A stretch of 64,000 nt of DNA from Liolophura sinensis (lineage: Eukaryota; Mollusca; Polyplacophora; Chitonida; Chitonidae), in contig NC_088301.1 in the NCBI RefSeq assembly GCF_032854445.1, forward strand, positions 24,464,226 through 24,528,225, written 5' to 3'. This document shows positions 43,681-57,300 of this stretch, piece after piece. The notes under the pieces are model-generated. The model was given only the letters and a program-made list of their open reading frames with translations, searched no databases and was not told the DNA's origin. The position numbers and the translations under genes are program-made. Each line of letters starts with the position of its first letter. Positions within the stretch are counted from its first letter, which is position 1.

Positions 43681-44842
43681 ATCATCAAGACAAATATCAT
43701 GAAACAATACACATTCACATAAATACAGATACATGAATTCTAAGGCCTAGACTGTCAATTAACAGACATCAGAAGCACTACGTTTGTTTTTCATGCCGTT
43801 CTGCTTTACTATACCTTTACACACAAATAAATAGAACCACGCAATTTTGTGGACATACATTCATAAATACTCATCGTGGCAGTCTTCACTCACCAATCAT
43901 ATCAGTTCTCAGTAAATGCTAACAACGAGCTCAGAGCATTACAACGAGGAAGACAAACATCTGAAATGTACAGTGTAAAATTAACTAAGACCCACTGAAA
44001 AAAACTTTCGTCAATTCCTTCTCATAAAAATGTGACGGAGTACATCAACACTTGCGCTAATGTTGGCGACGGATTTAGTTTTAGGAAGAAGTATAAGAGA
44101 AGTTCCGTTTAGAATATATTCTGGAAATAGTTGTAGCGGGTCTACCTTTATAGAAAGGATCAGAATAATTCCTATTGCTTTATGGACTGCAATCCATCAA
44201 GTTCAAAAAATGGAATTTCAAAGGAAATGTCTGATGTAGGGAATGAATAAAAGTGAAAAGGTTAGAAAATTTAAAAAGTATCATAATTTACTGCTGAAAA
44301 ATGTAGAGTTATTAGTTCTTAAGCTATTAGTGGGGAAGCATTACAAGAATACCACTTATTCTGCTTTCATGACGTTTTGGAGACAATACTTCTTGGTAAC
44401 TCATGTGTTTCAATTAGTTGTAATGGACCACTTTTTTCTCTTTATGTGAAAGCTCATATCTTGACAACTTTAATTCCGTTAACATTCTCCCTTCCGTGTA
44501 ATATTCAGTCCGTTCGAAGAAAAGAGAAGTGGACCTTCCAAACCGCTAACCGCGTGGCTGGTCCTGGTCACGTGACTCGCCCAGGTCGTGTTTAACCGCC
44601 AGAATTATGAACAGAACATCCTGTTATTTGGAGAGTACTACCACGTCTGTTTTGATCACTTTGTTTTCTACTAACAAACACCGGAGTTATGTCGAGATCG
44701 TTGCGTGAGTTTCTAGCATACACGATTGTCTCTTAAAAATGATGACCATTTCTGCTTTCATAAAACTGCTTTCCATCTCTTTTTTTCCCTGATACAGAGT
44801 AGAAGTAATCCACGTACCAGGTGCTTGTACGAAATGTATGTA

Positions 44843-45005
44843 TTTAATTAGTGTTTTGCACCATGCTTAGATTTATGCAATGGCGTTCACGTTTGTAAGA
44901 AGAGGCAGCCAAAAATAACCCCTGAAAGGGAAACAACTCTACTTCGCACGCGTTTCCTATGCAGAGTTGATTTTCGGTTGTGTCGAAGTAAACAAGAAAT
45001 CTAAA
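44843..45005 (-). other. Putative VGAT 3' UTR with ATTAAA
   Basis: On the minus strand the variant signal ATTAAA (plus 44848-44843) lies about 160 bases after the VGAT stop. No AATAAA was found closer than about 42490. The end is therefore uncertain. Confidence 0.3.
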
Positions 45006-46217
45006 CTATCCATCATTTAATGGCCTGGGATTAAACGGTTTAGGACTTTCACCGTGAAACGATCTCTCTAGAGCATGACCGGAATAGTACACGCCCATGG
45101 CTCCGAAAATAACCCCTAGAATTATAATAGTGACGTCCTGTATTTTCGTATGCCACCTGAGACTGTGCCATTTCAGCTTGATGTGGAAGTAGCACGGCCA
45201 GACGAAAGATAACATAGTGCCCGTAAAGCTTCCAATAAGACCCATCAATAGGGCAAATTTTGGTATAAATATGGCCAACAGCATGTTGAATATAACCAGC
45301 CCCATCCGAAGGCCTAGCCCCCAGGGCTTCAGACTGTCTTCGTCGTCAAAACAAGACGGGAAAGGCGTCTGGGGCTTGCCATCGAAAAACGTGGTTTGCA
45401 AAAGTTCCGCGGCAGCGAAGAAAGGTAACGGGTAGGACAGCATCGCTTTGGCCACCAGTATGATGTTCACAATGACGCGCAGAGATTCGGTGGGCAGGTT
45501 GTTGGTTATGACCTCCTTCGTGGCGAATCCCCATGTGAGAAAGCCTATATAAGAGAAGATGGCTTTGAAGAGAGCCGCGGCGATGTGCGTCCAGTGCATC
45601 ATGCAGTTGAACTTACTCCTGTCTATCATGTTCCCTTCCAGAGTGGGCAGGAAGATCTGCGAGGTGTAGCTGAAAACGACGATTCCCATGGATATAGGGA
45701 AAGTCCAGATGTTGATTTTCACCTGAACCTCCGACCACTTGAAATCGCCGGCTTTCGTGAAACAGTAAATCACTATGATAGCGTTGATGATCATGTGTGC
45801 AACAGTGCACCAGAAGCTCAACCAGGACACCCTGCGGAGAGACTTGAGGAAGGCGCAGGCCAGCAGAGGGGCCGTGCAGATCATGATCCAGGAAGTAAGG
45901 TCCACGGGAGTGTTGGGGAAACTCCCCACGATGAGGTCGCCGCAGAGAAGCACGTAAAGAATACACGTCATGAGAAGTTCGATAAGTTGGGCGCAGTTAA
46001 CGATTCTCCCGCCAATTCGCCGGCCCCAGACCTCCTCGGCGATGGCCACGTAACTGGACCTCACCCTTACCAGACGTCCACTCGAGTCCTCCTCGTAGAG
46101 ACAGTCGATGAGGATTTTGCCCGTGTGACAGCAGATGTAAGCAACAGCCACCATGGCCACAATGGCCCAGTAGCCTCCTTGTACAACGGCATACGGGAAA
46201 CTCACTATAAACATTCC
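45006..46217 (-). CDS. SLC32A1: VGAT coding exon 2 (transmembrane core)
   Basis: Acceptor ctttgcag/GGAATG at 46218/46217, then 403 codons and TAG at 45008-45006. This one exon codes the whole transporter core. The signature FSYTSQIFLPTLEGNM and the SYPLPFFAA block are intact, and no stop or frameshift is seen, so the gene looks functional. GC content is clearly higher than the surroundings. A 221-codon open frame on the opposite strand is a by-product of codon bias. Confidence 0.96.
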   Translation of the reverse strand, partial: GMFIVSFPYAVVQGGYWAIVAMVAVAYICCHTGKILIDCLYEEDSSGRLVRVRSSYVAIAEEVWGRRIGGRIVNCAQLIELLMTCILYVLLCGDLIVGSFPNTPVDLTSWIMICTAPLLACAFLKSLRRVSWLSFWCTVAHMIINAIIVIYCFTKAGDFKWSEVQVKINIWTFPISMGIVVFSYTSQIFLPTLEGNMIDRSKFNCMMHWTHIAAALFKAIFSYIGFLTWGFATKEVITNNLPTESLRVIVNIILVAKAMLSYPLPFFAAAELLQTTFFDGKPQTPFPSCFDDEDSLKPWGLGLRMGLVIFNMLLAIFIPKFALLMGLIGSFTGTMLSFVWPCYFHIKLKWHSLRWHTKIQDVTIIILGVIFGAMGVYYSGHALERSFHGESPKPFNPRPLNDG

Positions 46218-49200
46218 CTGCAAAGAAAGAGAAAAAGTATTAAACGATAATTAGCCCATCTCGCGACACGACAGCAAGCTGTCTCTTCTGACAACATATA
46301 TGGCCGATTATTTCTGGGAATTTTTCCATATGTCAAAAATAACACGTTTTCCCCTTTTTTTTTGAACTGTCAGAGCTGGACTTCGGTAAAAGCACTTCAA
46401 ATATTCTCTGTTACCCGATGTGGTATCTCTAATTGGCATAGGAAAGGGAGCTGTTGTTTTATACCCGACACAGAAGAGATTTTTACTTTGCAGTAATTGG
46501 AATTTGTGGAGAAATATATTTTGAGGATGCTCTGAGGATATTTCTGACATGACGTCTTGTCAGTATATTCTCTCTTCAGAATAAAAGGGTTCACTTAATA
46601 CAAACTAAAGTTGATAATATCATTACGTTCTGTATACGTTGGTTTTCATCTAAAAATTATTTAGATGAGGACATATGTAGGGTAAGGTTATATTCGTCAC
46701 CGCTGCGCAAACCAAATACACAAGAGACGAATTTCAGTTAAAAAATACAGTGCAAGCCAAATACAAAGGAGAAGTAATTTAGCCTGAAGCCAACATTTAC
46801 AAACATTACAGACATTTGTAAAACTAATGTATTTTTGTCCAAGGAGAAAATGCTAACCAAATACAAGATATATGTATTTCAGTTTCACTCCAAAGTTACT
46901 TTGCAAGCCAAATACAAAAGAGAAGTATTTTAGTCTAAAGCTACTTTACAAAACATTACAAAATATATGTATTTTTAATCTACCCAATACCACTTTCCAA
47001 ATCAAATGCAAAATAGATATATTTGAGTCCAGCTAACTAATGCACAAATTTGTAAAATAGATGTATTGCAAAACAACTTTGTAAATCAAATACAAAATGG
47101 ATGAATTATTTTTCTAAAACTAATGTGCAAACTGTACGAAATGGATGTATTTCCGCCCAAAATCACTTTGCAAATCAAATACAAATTATATTTATAAGTT
47201 CAAAACTACCATACAAAATCACCATACAAATCAAATGACATCTAGGCGTTTTGAAAATACAGCTTTCATGAGTCTCAGAACAATGCCCAAAGAAATCTGA
47301 CGTATCTCTGAAAAAAGATAAAAGCATTAATATCTAAAGTGGATTTGCCGGCATTGAAACCTTCCTTTTCAAGCCACGTCTTTCATTTAGAAATCTCCTT
47401 AACTTATCTGATATACGGTTTTACACCGTATATCTTGCAATTGACTTCATGGAGATTATGAAATCCATGAGAGCCCCCACGAACCGTGTAACCGCGGGAA
47501 TCTACAAATTCCATTTCCTAAACCGGGTTTGAACCCGCACTGTGTGTGTCGTACCCGTTGAAAGGCAAGAGCCTTTAATCACTTAACGCTTTCTTAACGC
47601 TCTCCTCCCAATATGTCTTATACAGCTGCTGTAATAATAAGATAGGCTGATCGACGTGCATCGAGATTATCTCCTCGGGAATTTTCAATCCAAAGATGCC
47701 ATAAGTCAAACAGCTTCTGAAAAAGTTGTGTGTTTCTTTATTGAAGGGGTTAATCTTCGCAGACAGGCGATTGACATAACGTCCCCTGTGGACTCGCCAC
47801 ACGTAAGCGGTTATAGCAAGAGGAATTATCGGAGAGTCGCATCCCGGGATGACGGCGGGTAGCGGGAAGGCCATCCATCTTCGAACTTGCACACACTCCG
47901 CTGAGCAAACCGATAAAACACGCTTGGTTCGCCAACAAAGTACCGGAGGAAGTCCACGATTACTTCCGTATTATCAACTTGGAAGACTGGAAGAGAATAC
48001 CAATGGGGGTTGCTACATGCATGTGGAACGGTGTACATAGTTTACACCGTGTCAACGAATAGCTGCACTGTAGTAACAGTGTACAAATGGTGTAAGCTAT
48101 TTTTGTAGTAACAATTGCTGGTGTATTTTTCTGTAAATTTATAGCCGATTGCGTAGTTACATACGTACGGTTTTGGGAAAGTGCAACATTGCCTCATATT
48201 TTTTTTTTTTTTTTTTTTTTTTTTAGTGGTGGCCAAAAAACACTATGGCACAAACACTATATTCAAATACATCAACACGAAGTAAAGTTACTCTTGAAAT
48301 GAGTGTAAGTTATGCATAGGTAAGTCAATACTGTACACCTACATACAGCAGGTACGTATATATCTATATTTAAACAATATTTTGTGTATCTCCACGACAT
48401 TTATTTTTGTTAAAAGTGGAGAAAACATAAAAATGACAAAGTTCAGATGAAAGAGTGCGAAAAGTTATTGCTAAGTGTGATCTTCAATATTTTTTTCCGA
48501 TTTTCCTTAAGAATAAAAATACACTTGAAAATAATTTTTGTATGGTTGGTATTTGGGATCACCTTTTGGTATTTATAGCCTTTGTTTAATAATGCCATGA
48601 TTGAGGATGTAACACAGGTTTAATAAATATTTTTGCACTAGAATCTGTTCTTTTCAGCTAACAAGTGTCTTAAACCTCAATTTGGATCATATTTATATTT
48701 TTAATATGTTCATAAATATAATCATAATTTAGGTTAAATGCATATGTTTCGATATAAACAACAAATTTACATTCAAATAAATTTATTGCACAAGCATCAT
48801 ATCCATGTTTATAACATTATTATGAAACAACGATAAATACCAAAAGTTGGTCCCAACTACCCACCATGCAAAAATATTTTCGAATACCCTTTTTTCTTGA
48901 AAAAAAATCCAAAAAATATTAAAGATCATATTTTCAGATATGTTTTGATGCTCTTTCATCAGATTTTGGCATCATTTTTATGTTTTCTTCTCCTTTAAGT
49001 GTGTTGAAAATACTTTTCTCACACGTAAAATGCAGCAAAATTTTGCATAGCACATGGATAGAAACGTCGGATCTTTGGCGGTGCACTTTATGAAACAACG
49101 TGGATCGTGTTGTTTCTACCGCAACACTGGCTTAATTCCGTAAAAAAACGACGAAGAGATTTTCGGGAGAGAAAAAAAAATCCGTGTACACACATTTAAT

Positions 49201-51284
49201 CCTGCGACCTTCAGTGTGAAAAGCCTGCCATTCATCAAATCTGCATGCTTTTGAAAGAGGCAAGAAAGTCGACTTTCTTTCAAATCTGGAAATTGGGTCT
49301 GCGTCCCTGGAGATCGCACGAGAGGAGCCCGTAAACCATCCAATGACAATGCTTTCTTTACAGCTCACGACAAAGGTGAAAGGTCAGTTGGCTCTGCAAT
49401 CTTCCGTGTTAATTCACCTTGTACGACGTGACAAATCTTGGCTTACCGAACTACTCGTCATTGCGAGTGGAAATAACCCTTGAGTTATTATTTCCAGCGC
49501 CGGTTAACGCAACAGAACGACGCCAATTAATGTAAATCACACTTCTCCAATTTCTAGAACCATTAATTCGGTATTCGTTGATAGGAAGAAATTGAGCTCG
49601 ATGGCAAAATGAGGAACGTGATACTTAAGACGGGTGTGTTTGGAAACATGCACAGGTAATTTTTTATAAGGCTTTTTCCATCTGTTATCAGGTTATTTGC
49701 CTGGGGAACGTCGCGATTTGTGTATAGCCTGCGGTCAAGTATGTTAACGGGATATACATGCACAGTAAATGATAAGCGGACATATTGTGAGAGTGACGTT
49801 TGCTCAGGGGCGAGCTTTTCCGGCCAAGGCGATATGGGAAGCGATATGCGGGGATTTCTATGGCATTTTCCGGTTTCCTCAGGCTTTGGAAGGTTTCCAC
49901 CAACCTGAAAAACGATGACTTTTGCATGCGTATTCTTGAGAATGCAGCAAAATCTTGACCAAATAAATCACAAACATGTCTCTCTTTCCCTTCTGTCTAT
50001 ATGTGGCTAAATTCCGTTTCTTTTCAAGCTCCAGGAATTTTCCATCCCGCCATTTTGATCACTGTCGTCATTGTCATTCATTCAATTCAAATTACATAGT
50101 ACGACGTTAAACCCTATGCACTCACTTAAATTACATAACATTGTACAGTCCTTGAAGAGTGTTCATTGTCAGAAACATTTCTATGAACAGTGATGCAATG
50201 TCCAAATTATACAAATCGAGTTGCCGTGTTTCCAAGGGTTAAACTTTGACAGCCATGCTCATAACACACCACATATGCAGTTGCTTTGCTTTAACTGCCT
50301 TCGTCATAAACGGAGGGATCCTTTCCGTGGTGAGATAAATGCTAGTATTTGCTCATTTGCCCGTAATTCATGCTCATTCTTCCCAGCTTAAAATTACAGA
50401 TATGCACTCTTCCATTCAGTAACCTCGAACTCGGTCTTTTCCAGTGTGCTATTCTCAACACATCAAAGCATTAAGTGTGGGCATCCGTGGCCGACGAGGA
50501 TAGCATGCTAGCATGGCGCAATAACCCAGGAACCTTCCACCAATGCGGTGGCTGTGAGTTCAAGTCCAGCTCATGCTGGTTTCCTCTACGGCCGTACCTG
50601 GGAAGGTCTGTCAGGAACCTGGGGATGGTTGTAGGTTTTCCCCGGACTCCTCCCACCATGAAGCTGACCACCATGGTATAAGTGAAATATTCTTGAGTAC
50701 AAATAAATAAATAAATAAATCAAAGCATCACGCCGCAAAAAAATGTTTCTTTTAATTCTACAGTAATTCTGACTCACCTAGTTATTCGTGAGTAAGAAAG
50801 GCCATTATGTCACAACTAGCAGAAATGTGCCTTTCGCATCGAAAGCACACCAACCTTCGTTAACTGCCATTTTAGATATGAGTCGGCCGCACTCGGCGCC
50901 GCCTGGTAAGAGATAAACTCATGGAATGTTTGGATGTAAACCAAGACGGTGATGGCAACATTAAAAGGGCGATTGACAACTTGTTTGGGAGTCTTAACAT
51001 TAATTTTTGTTTTAATTATGAATAGTAGGAACTACACGTACAAATACTATGGAAAAAGAACATGATCTTAATTTGGGGAAGAGCAGTCAAGCCTACTCTA
51101 AAGAAACGGAGTCACGTGATTGGAAAATGGCAGTTTGGGAAGTTTGGATGCTGCTCGAGTGAATGCTTTGGTGACACTTGTGTTAACTGCGACCTTTTCG
51201 TCTTTATTACTCCAGCCTAATGAGGTGATATGATTTCAGAAATACTTTATGATCATGGGACCTGCTTACAACTTTGACACTTAG

Positions 51285-51373
<89 letters not shown>

Positions 51374-54300
51374 CCGTATAGAATGGCGGAAGTGAGGATT
51401 TGCCTCAATCTTTCCTCACACATGCATCTTTGCGCATGTGCAACACATCTGTATAGGACAGAAAATGTTCAATTTAAACCTGGAAACTTCGAATTTCATT
51501 TTTATATATATATCCTTCCGACAATATGCTGGCTCTCTTTTAAAGTTGCAAATATGATCACACAAAATGAAATATATCTTAACCCTTTTGGAGAAATTTG
51601 CTTAAATATTTCCATCCCACTGCTTTCATTTTCCACGAGACCATGCCCATAAGCTCACAGCGTTATATTTTCAACGATTTAAGTGTTTCAATGCCATCAG
51701 TTTAAGGCCAGCTATATCTTGTCATAAAGAACAAACGGTCAGGGGAAATCATTTTTTAACGGGAAAGTCCGTGAGGGACGCTCAAAAATTCCCGACTGGA
51801 GTCAAATCACTGAAAGCCGTGGGAAAATATAGTTCAAACTTCGCTCATACCCAAGCATTAACTTCTAATTCACAAATCTTCATCCGTTGATATTACCTGA
51901 TGGGAAGGGGCCAATTTTACTCTATTGATCCAATTAATCGATAGCCACCGTCTAAATCACCAGACTCGCTTTCTACNNNNNNNNNNNNNNNNNNNNNNNN
52001 NNNNNNNNNNNNNNNNNNNNNNNNNNNNNNNNNNNNNNNNNNNNNNNNNNNNNNNNNNNNNNNNNNNNNNNNNNNNNNNNNNNNNNNNNNNNNNNNNNNN
52101 NNNNNNNNNNNNNNNNNNNNNNNNNNNNNNNNNNNNNNNNNNNNNNNNNNNNNNNNNNNNNNNNNNNNNNNNNNNNACCAGACTCGCTTTCTACCGAGCG
52201 CCTAAAATCTCGGATCGATTAAAAACAGCTCGGAATCAATCGAGAACCAGCTGTGAATATTTCCTTGGCCAACCTCGCGCTATTTCCAATTTTGTTCAAA
52301 ACGAGGGTGAAATTAAATCCAGAAATATTCTGGCAAATAATAAGCGGTATACATCACATGGAAAGAAAAGCACCAGGGGTTTTTGTTGTTTCAAACCTCT
52401 CCCGAGTGTCGTAACGGGTCAGGAAACGTTATTAGCGATCACGTGTCGGTCGGTTGTCGTCTGCGTTCTTCCAAATCCACACATGCAGCTGCTGGCTTCC
52501 AAGCATAATCGCTTTACCAGCGGATGTTTTTGGAGGAAAAGTAATGTGTGTTTCTTCGAGAGACTTTCAATTTTCCGCTAGGCTAGAGATCCAGAACTGC
52601 AGACTAAGCGCGCCCTGTAATGGGTTAGAGGTAATATTGAAACCTTTGGCCGATTTAACTGGCCTAAAGCGGTCACTAAGGCTTGTCGAGACGCCGTGCT
52701 GGTGAAGCAAAGATGGCACAAATCCGCCCTACTAATTACCCCGTCTCTGATATGCTGAGTGAAAACCAACCCAAAAACAGACAAGTCGAATAGATTTGTC
52801 CTCCTTCGCCAGTATCATAGAAACCAGAAATGAGCATTTTTTCCTAATTTGCCCCAAAAAAATTTATAGGTATTATACTGAAAAACTTGATGGGATGTTA
52901 AAATCTATGTATTCATGAGTTTTATTTTAGGCTTCTTAAAGGATTAGTGTCCAGATTTAGCCCCTGTCCCTAATTATAAAGTTATAACCTGTTTAAACAG
53001 TATGTTAAAGGGAGGGCCTTTTGAGAAACGTAGTTATGACTTTATATCCACAAAAAACAATAGATTTACTGCGCTAGCCAATCTACATTCGGCCACTCTG
53101 TACTGCTCAGCCGGTGACGTCATAGACGGCCAACCCAAACTCAGCTGGCCTAAATAACCTGGGGATTCGTATTAAAAGATGGCATTTTCGTGGTGGATTC
53201 TAGCTACTCAAAAGCAAATGTACAGCTGTATCAATTTGAACCCATAGTGGATGATGTTTGAAGTTCCGATTTATGGACACTGACATCTCTGGCCAGACTT
53301 CAGATTCTGAGTTTTCAGACCCTGATCTTTGGTTCAGGCATTTCCAACCGCATTGGCAATAATACAGATGGGTAAGCTATAGCTTTACCCATTGTTACAC
53401 TGACCATCTCGTGCGTTTTATTTTAACATTTTATATTTATTTATATTTATATTTAACTATCCCTCTGTCCGCTTAAATATCACTAAATGTCATTCTATTC
53501 CTGACGGATTCAATTATTTATACCTATATGTGGTGACAACTACCGGTGCATGTTATTGTCGGCATTCCAAATAGAGTCATGTACAATATAAGTACAGGTA
53601 GGATGTGGACGTTGGTGTTACAGTATGCAGTGATTTCCTATCTATCAGATTTCAGTTCAGTTAATATTATTTCATAGCACTCTGCTTTGTGTCGTTGTGG
53701 AAATTCAGCTGTATTCCTGTCGCAGCTTTCAGCCGTCCAATGACGAGAGCAGATACGACTATTTTCGGTGGGTACAAAATCCTTCCTTCTTGTGTTGTAA
53801 ATCCACGCCTTCCTTAGGGCAAAAATCGTCTAGGCACTTGAAACACTAATTCCAGGGTTCTTCGATGACCTGTTTTTTACAAGCATATGGTATGCGGAAC
53901 AGCAAACCATTTTTCACTCTTGTAGCTTTTCTTAACACTGAACTAAACGGGCGAATCTCTGACAGCTCGTGAAGGCTAAACCTATATGATGTAATTCGAC
54001 GGAGACTACCGAGTGTTAGCGGAAAAATAAATAAAACCAGCCTCATTATCTAGTGATTTTAAGTGCCATATTGCTCAGATGTACCCTTTTTCAATATTTT
54101 TACACTCATTTTTTAACAATATATACAGGGGTAAGCTAATTATGAATAAATAAGGAATCTGGACATCAATTCTTGCTGATTCGGCTTTCACGTCTTCCCT
54201 TCTTTAACCATCTTTCTAAACCCCATTTAAATATCGTCAAGGTCGAATGAATGAATCAATGAATGAATGAATGATTATGGGTCTGTAACGCCACATTAGC

Positions 54301-57300
54301 AGTACATATGTTAGCCATATCATGGCGATGACATATATACAATATTCTAATTAGTTTAGAAATAATCTTGAAACATTTAACAACAGTATCACCAGCATCT
54401 AGCGGTATTAAATAATTAAAAAAATGTCGTCAACTGTGCAAAGCTTCCGCCATCATCGGTAAAGTCCACACAGTGGACGAGGGCATATTTTCAGCCATAT
54501 TAGCATCACATGGAACACACTGTCGGGGTTTGGGGGGTTGGTTTGGAGTGAGGGGTTAAGTCAGTGATACTGTAAATACTGTTTTAGACGAGCAAAACTT
54601 CTGCGTATGCATATTCACCCGGCTAGATATAGGTTTATCACCTTTTACCAACCAGATTGATAACATATTGTTTTCACTCCAGAAACTCCAAGGAGGGCAC
54701 AAGGTCTTGAAACAGCCGCAGTAGTACTCAGACTTGGTCTCATGTTAATTTAGTCATGTACCAGGTATATTTTGGTTTAAATAGCTTGTCTACTTGTGGA
54801 ACTACCTGTTGCGTGAGAGATACACGAGGTGTAAAACTAATACCACAAATACAGTTGATCTAGGTTAATTTTTTTCCATCAGATTATAACCAACATACGT
54901 TTTGTGCTATATTATATGATCTCATGTAATGATGTTGTTTGGACATATCGTGGCCATAATGTCAAACAAGAAATGGGCATGATCTAAATAATTCTTTGTA
55001 AGGAATGATAAATGCCATCATCATTGTAAATATAAATCAATCCACATAGTTATTAAATGTAACGTACAGGATTCATGGAATGTGAAAGGGTAAACCGTGG
55101 GTAACGTAACGTTTTCTGTAAGGAATTTCCGTCTCTTACGTAACTTCAGTGAAATAACTAGTTCAAAAAAAAAAAAAAATCGACATACATCAGGTTATTT
55201 CTTCACGTTGCCACAAGTATAATGAGATACGCTTGTAAATTTCATTGGAATTGTCTTTAAGGTTTTGTGTGTATCCTCTCCAGCAGTAATGTAATGGGAC
55301 CGTATCGTTGGATGAAAATACTTTTACTGTCAGGATGAAATACACATCTCGTTGAGAAGAAATACACGTACTATACTTGAGAAGAAATACACGTACTATA
55401 CTTGAGAAGAAATGCACGTATCGTTAGCAACAAGTGATTACATAGCCGGGAAGAAATATGCATATCAATGGTGGAAAAAGAGAAGAGTTTTGGTTGGGAA
55501 TAATTCAATTTTTCGTTGGGAAAACTGTATATAACGTTAGGAATAAATAAAATTACCGTTGGAAAAAAGTACACGTACCGTATGGGAAGAAAGACACGTA
55601 TCTAATGAAAACATACATGTAGTTCAATCTTACTCCGCGCTGAAATGATATTTCTAAAAGTACAAAGTCAGGCTATACAGCAAATTTAAATTAACTGTTA
55701 CCTGTGATATTTGAAATTTACAATTTTCGGCCGGCGACCCAAATGACGGATGGGACTTTAAGCTATTGCTGACATTTTGTCCCCGGGTTAGACCCCGGGC
55801 TGAAGACAATAATCTACCTTGTCTTTTATGTGGGGGCAGTGAACTGGGACGGGCGTCTCATGGCGTCTTGTTCCAAGTGCTCTTTCGCCACAAGGGGGTA
55901 GAGAAAGACGATTAGACCTCTAAAATTCTCCCTGTATAGCGTTGTCTGCGGATTCCAGCAGGTTTCCGGGCTTCAACACTTGCCTCCGGAGAGACAAGCA
56001 CGGTTCCATCAATACGCTTTTAGGGAGTCAATAGAACTAACAAGTAGTAACGGACGCCTGCGCCCGTGTGGTTCGAGGGAAAGGAGGGGAACGGGTCGAC
56101 TATAATGGCTTCATCCTCAGACAGACAACTGATGGACATTGTCACCGATAAGGCGGGTGTTTGAAGGCTTTTACAATTTCTATGTCCTCAGGTGCCATTT
56201 TTTGGCCTTGTTTTAAACGATGACCTACAAGCGCTAAACAGGAAACCTTGGAGTTGATATAACATGACATTTTGACAGGTATAACAAGGTCGCCACGAGA
56301 ACACTTCTTTTGAGCAATAATTTTGCTTTTAGTCATACAGCAATAGTCTGTGCGCGCTACATTTCAAAGGAATGAGAATGTAGAGGGTAGCCCTTAAAGC
56401 TCTTATCTAACGTCCTTGTGCCCAGTATCAAAGTGTTTGGATTGTGCCCTTGTAATTCAGCTACTGTTTATAATTCACTCTCTTAAGCTGTTAGCAGAGG
56501 AGAAAACTGAGAGTGGATAACACTACATGCCTAGAACTAAAGCTATAAAGTGCATGGCGCGATTAGCCTTGCTACTTAAAATCCACGGGCTGTAGGGTGG
56601 GCAGAGTTCTGACACGGAAGATGCGTTCATAAAGTCAAAAGGCACACTAAAATTGTAGCTAAACGCCTCCAACTAAACAACTACCATTTACACCCCGCTT
56701 CTCAATCCCCCCACCTCACCCCTTCTCTACCCAACCTTTCACCCCTCCGGGCACGCGAAAAGGGCCACGCTTTATCCTGGTCATCTCTCAGCCGTCATCT
56801 CTCAACTTTATCGTCTTAGTATAAACGCGAGGGCTACTGAGCGTTTCCGGTCATGAAGATGGCCAGGACTGGACGTAAAGCTACTGTTCATGATGATGGA
56901 TTGATCGACCTCCGTGGCAGTATATCGTAATCGAATTTGTCACGCGTTGCGAGGGAATTATTAAATGTGCCGTCACATCAATATGGACACTACAGAAGAG
57001 AAAAACTGTATAAAAGTCGTTTTCTAATAAGGTCCTCGATGCAACGTTTTAAGCTTCTCCTCGCATTATCGACAAACAGTTTAATTTCGATCGACAAATG
57101 AGATCATCCTGACATCTGCCCTGGAAAATCGGAAAAGGTGAAGTGTTATCAACGGGTTAATTTAACGAGGCAGTATTTTGTGATAATCTGTAATCGCGCA
57201 AATCCATCCCTTCTTGATGCTCCTGGGCACAATACATCAAAACCCGAAACTGTGTCCATAAATCATTTGGACATTTTTCCATTTTATGTCTCCAGCGATA

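Larger units (their letters stand above)
36891..44842. other. Intergenic region between the two convergent genes
   Basis: About 8 kb without a recognised gene. It contains a palindromic element at 39301-39441, AT microsatellites, two inverted SINE family B copies and a SINE family C copy, listed separately. Open frames at 37641-38045, 38764-39030 and 40392-40649 lack any family signature. Confidence 0.6.

Noticed and set aside
45585-46250. 221-codon frame on the + strand
   Set aside because: It is antisense to VGAT exon 2 and has no family signature. It results from the codon bias of the real gene.
47575-48040. Overlapping minus-strand frames that could be an exon or pseudogene
   Set aside because: Three frames overlap, none resembles a known protein and no convincing splice borders were seen. 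Transcript data would be needed.
51925-52581. 218-codon frame crossing the N gap
   Set aside because: It is open only because N cannot give stops. The frame across a likely false gap is meaningless and nothing is recognised in it.
56142-56336. 64-codon minus-strand frame
   Set aside because: Plausible composition, but short, isolated in the VGAT intron and without a family match.
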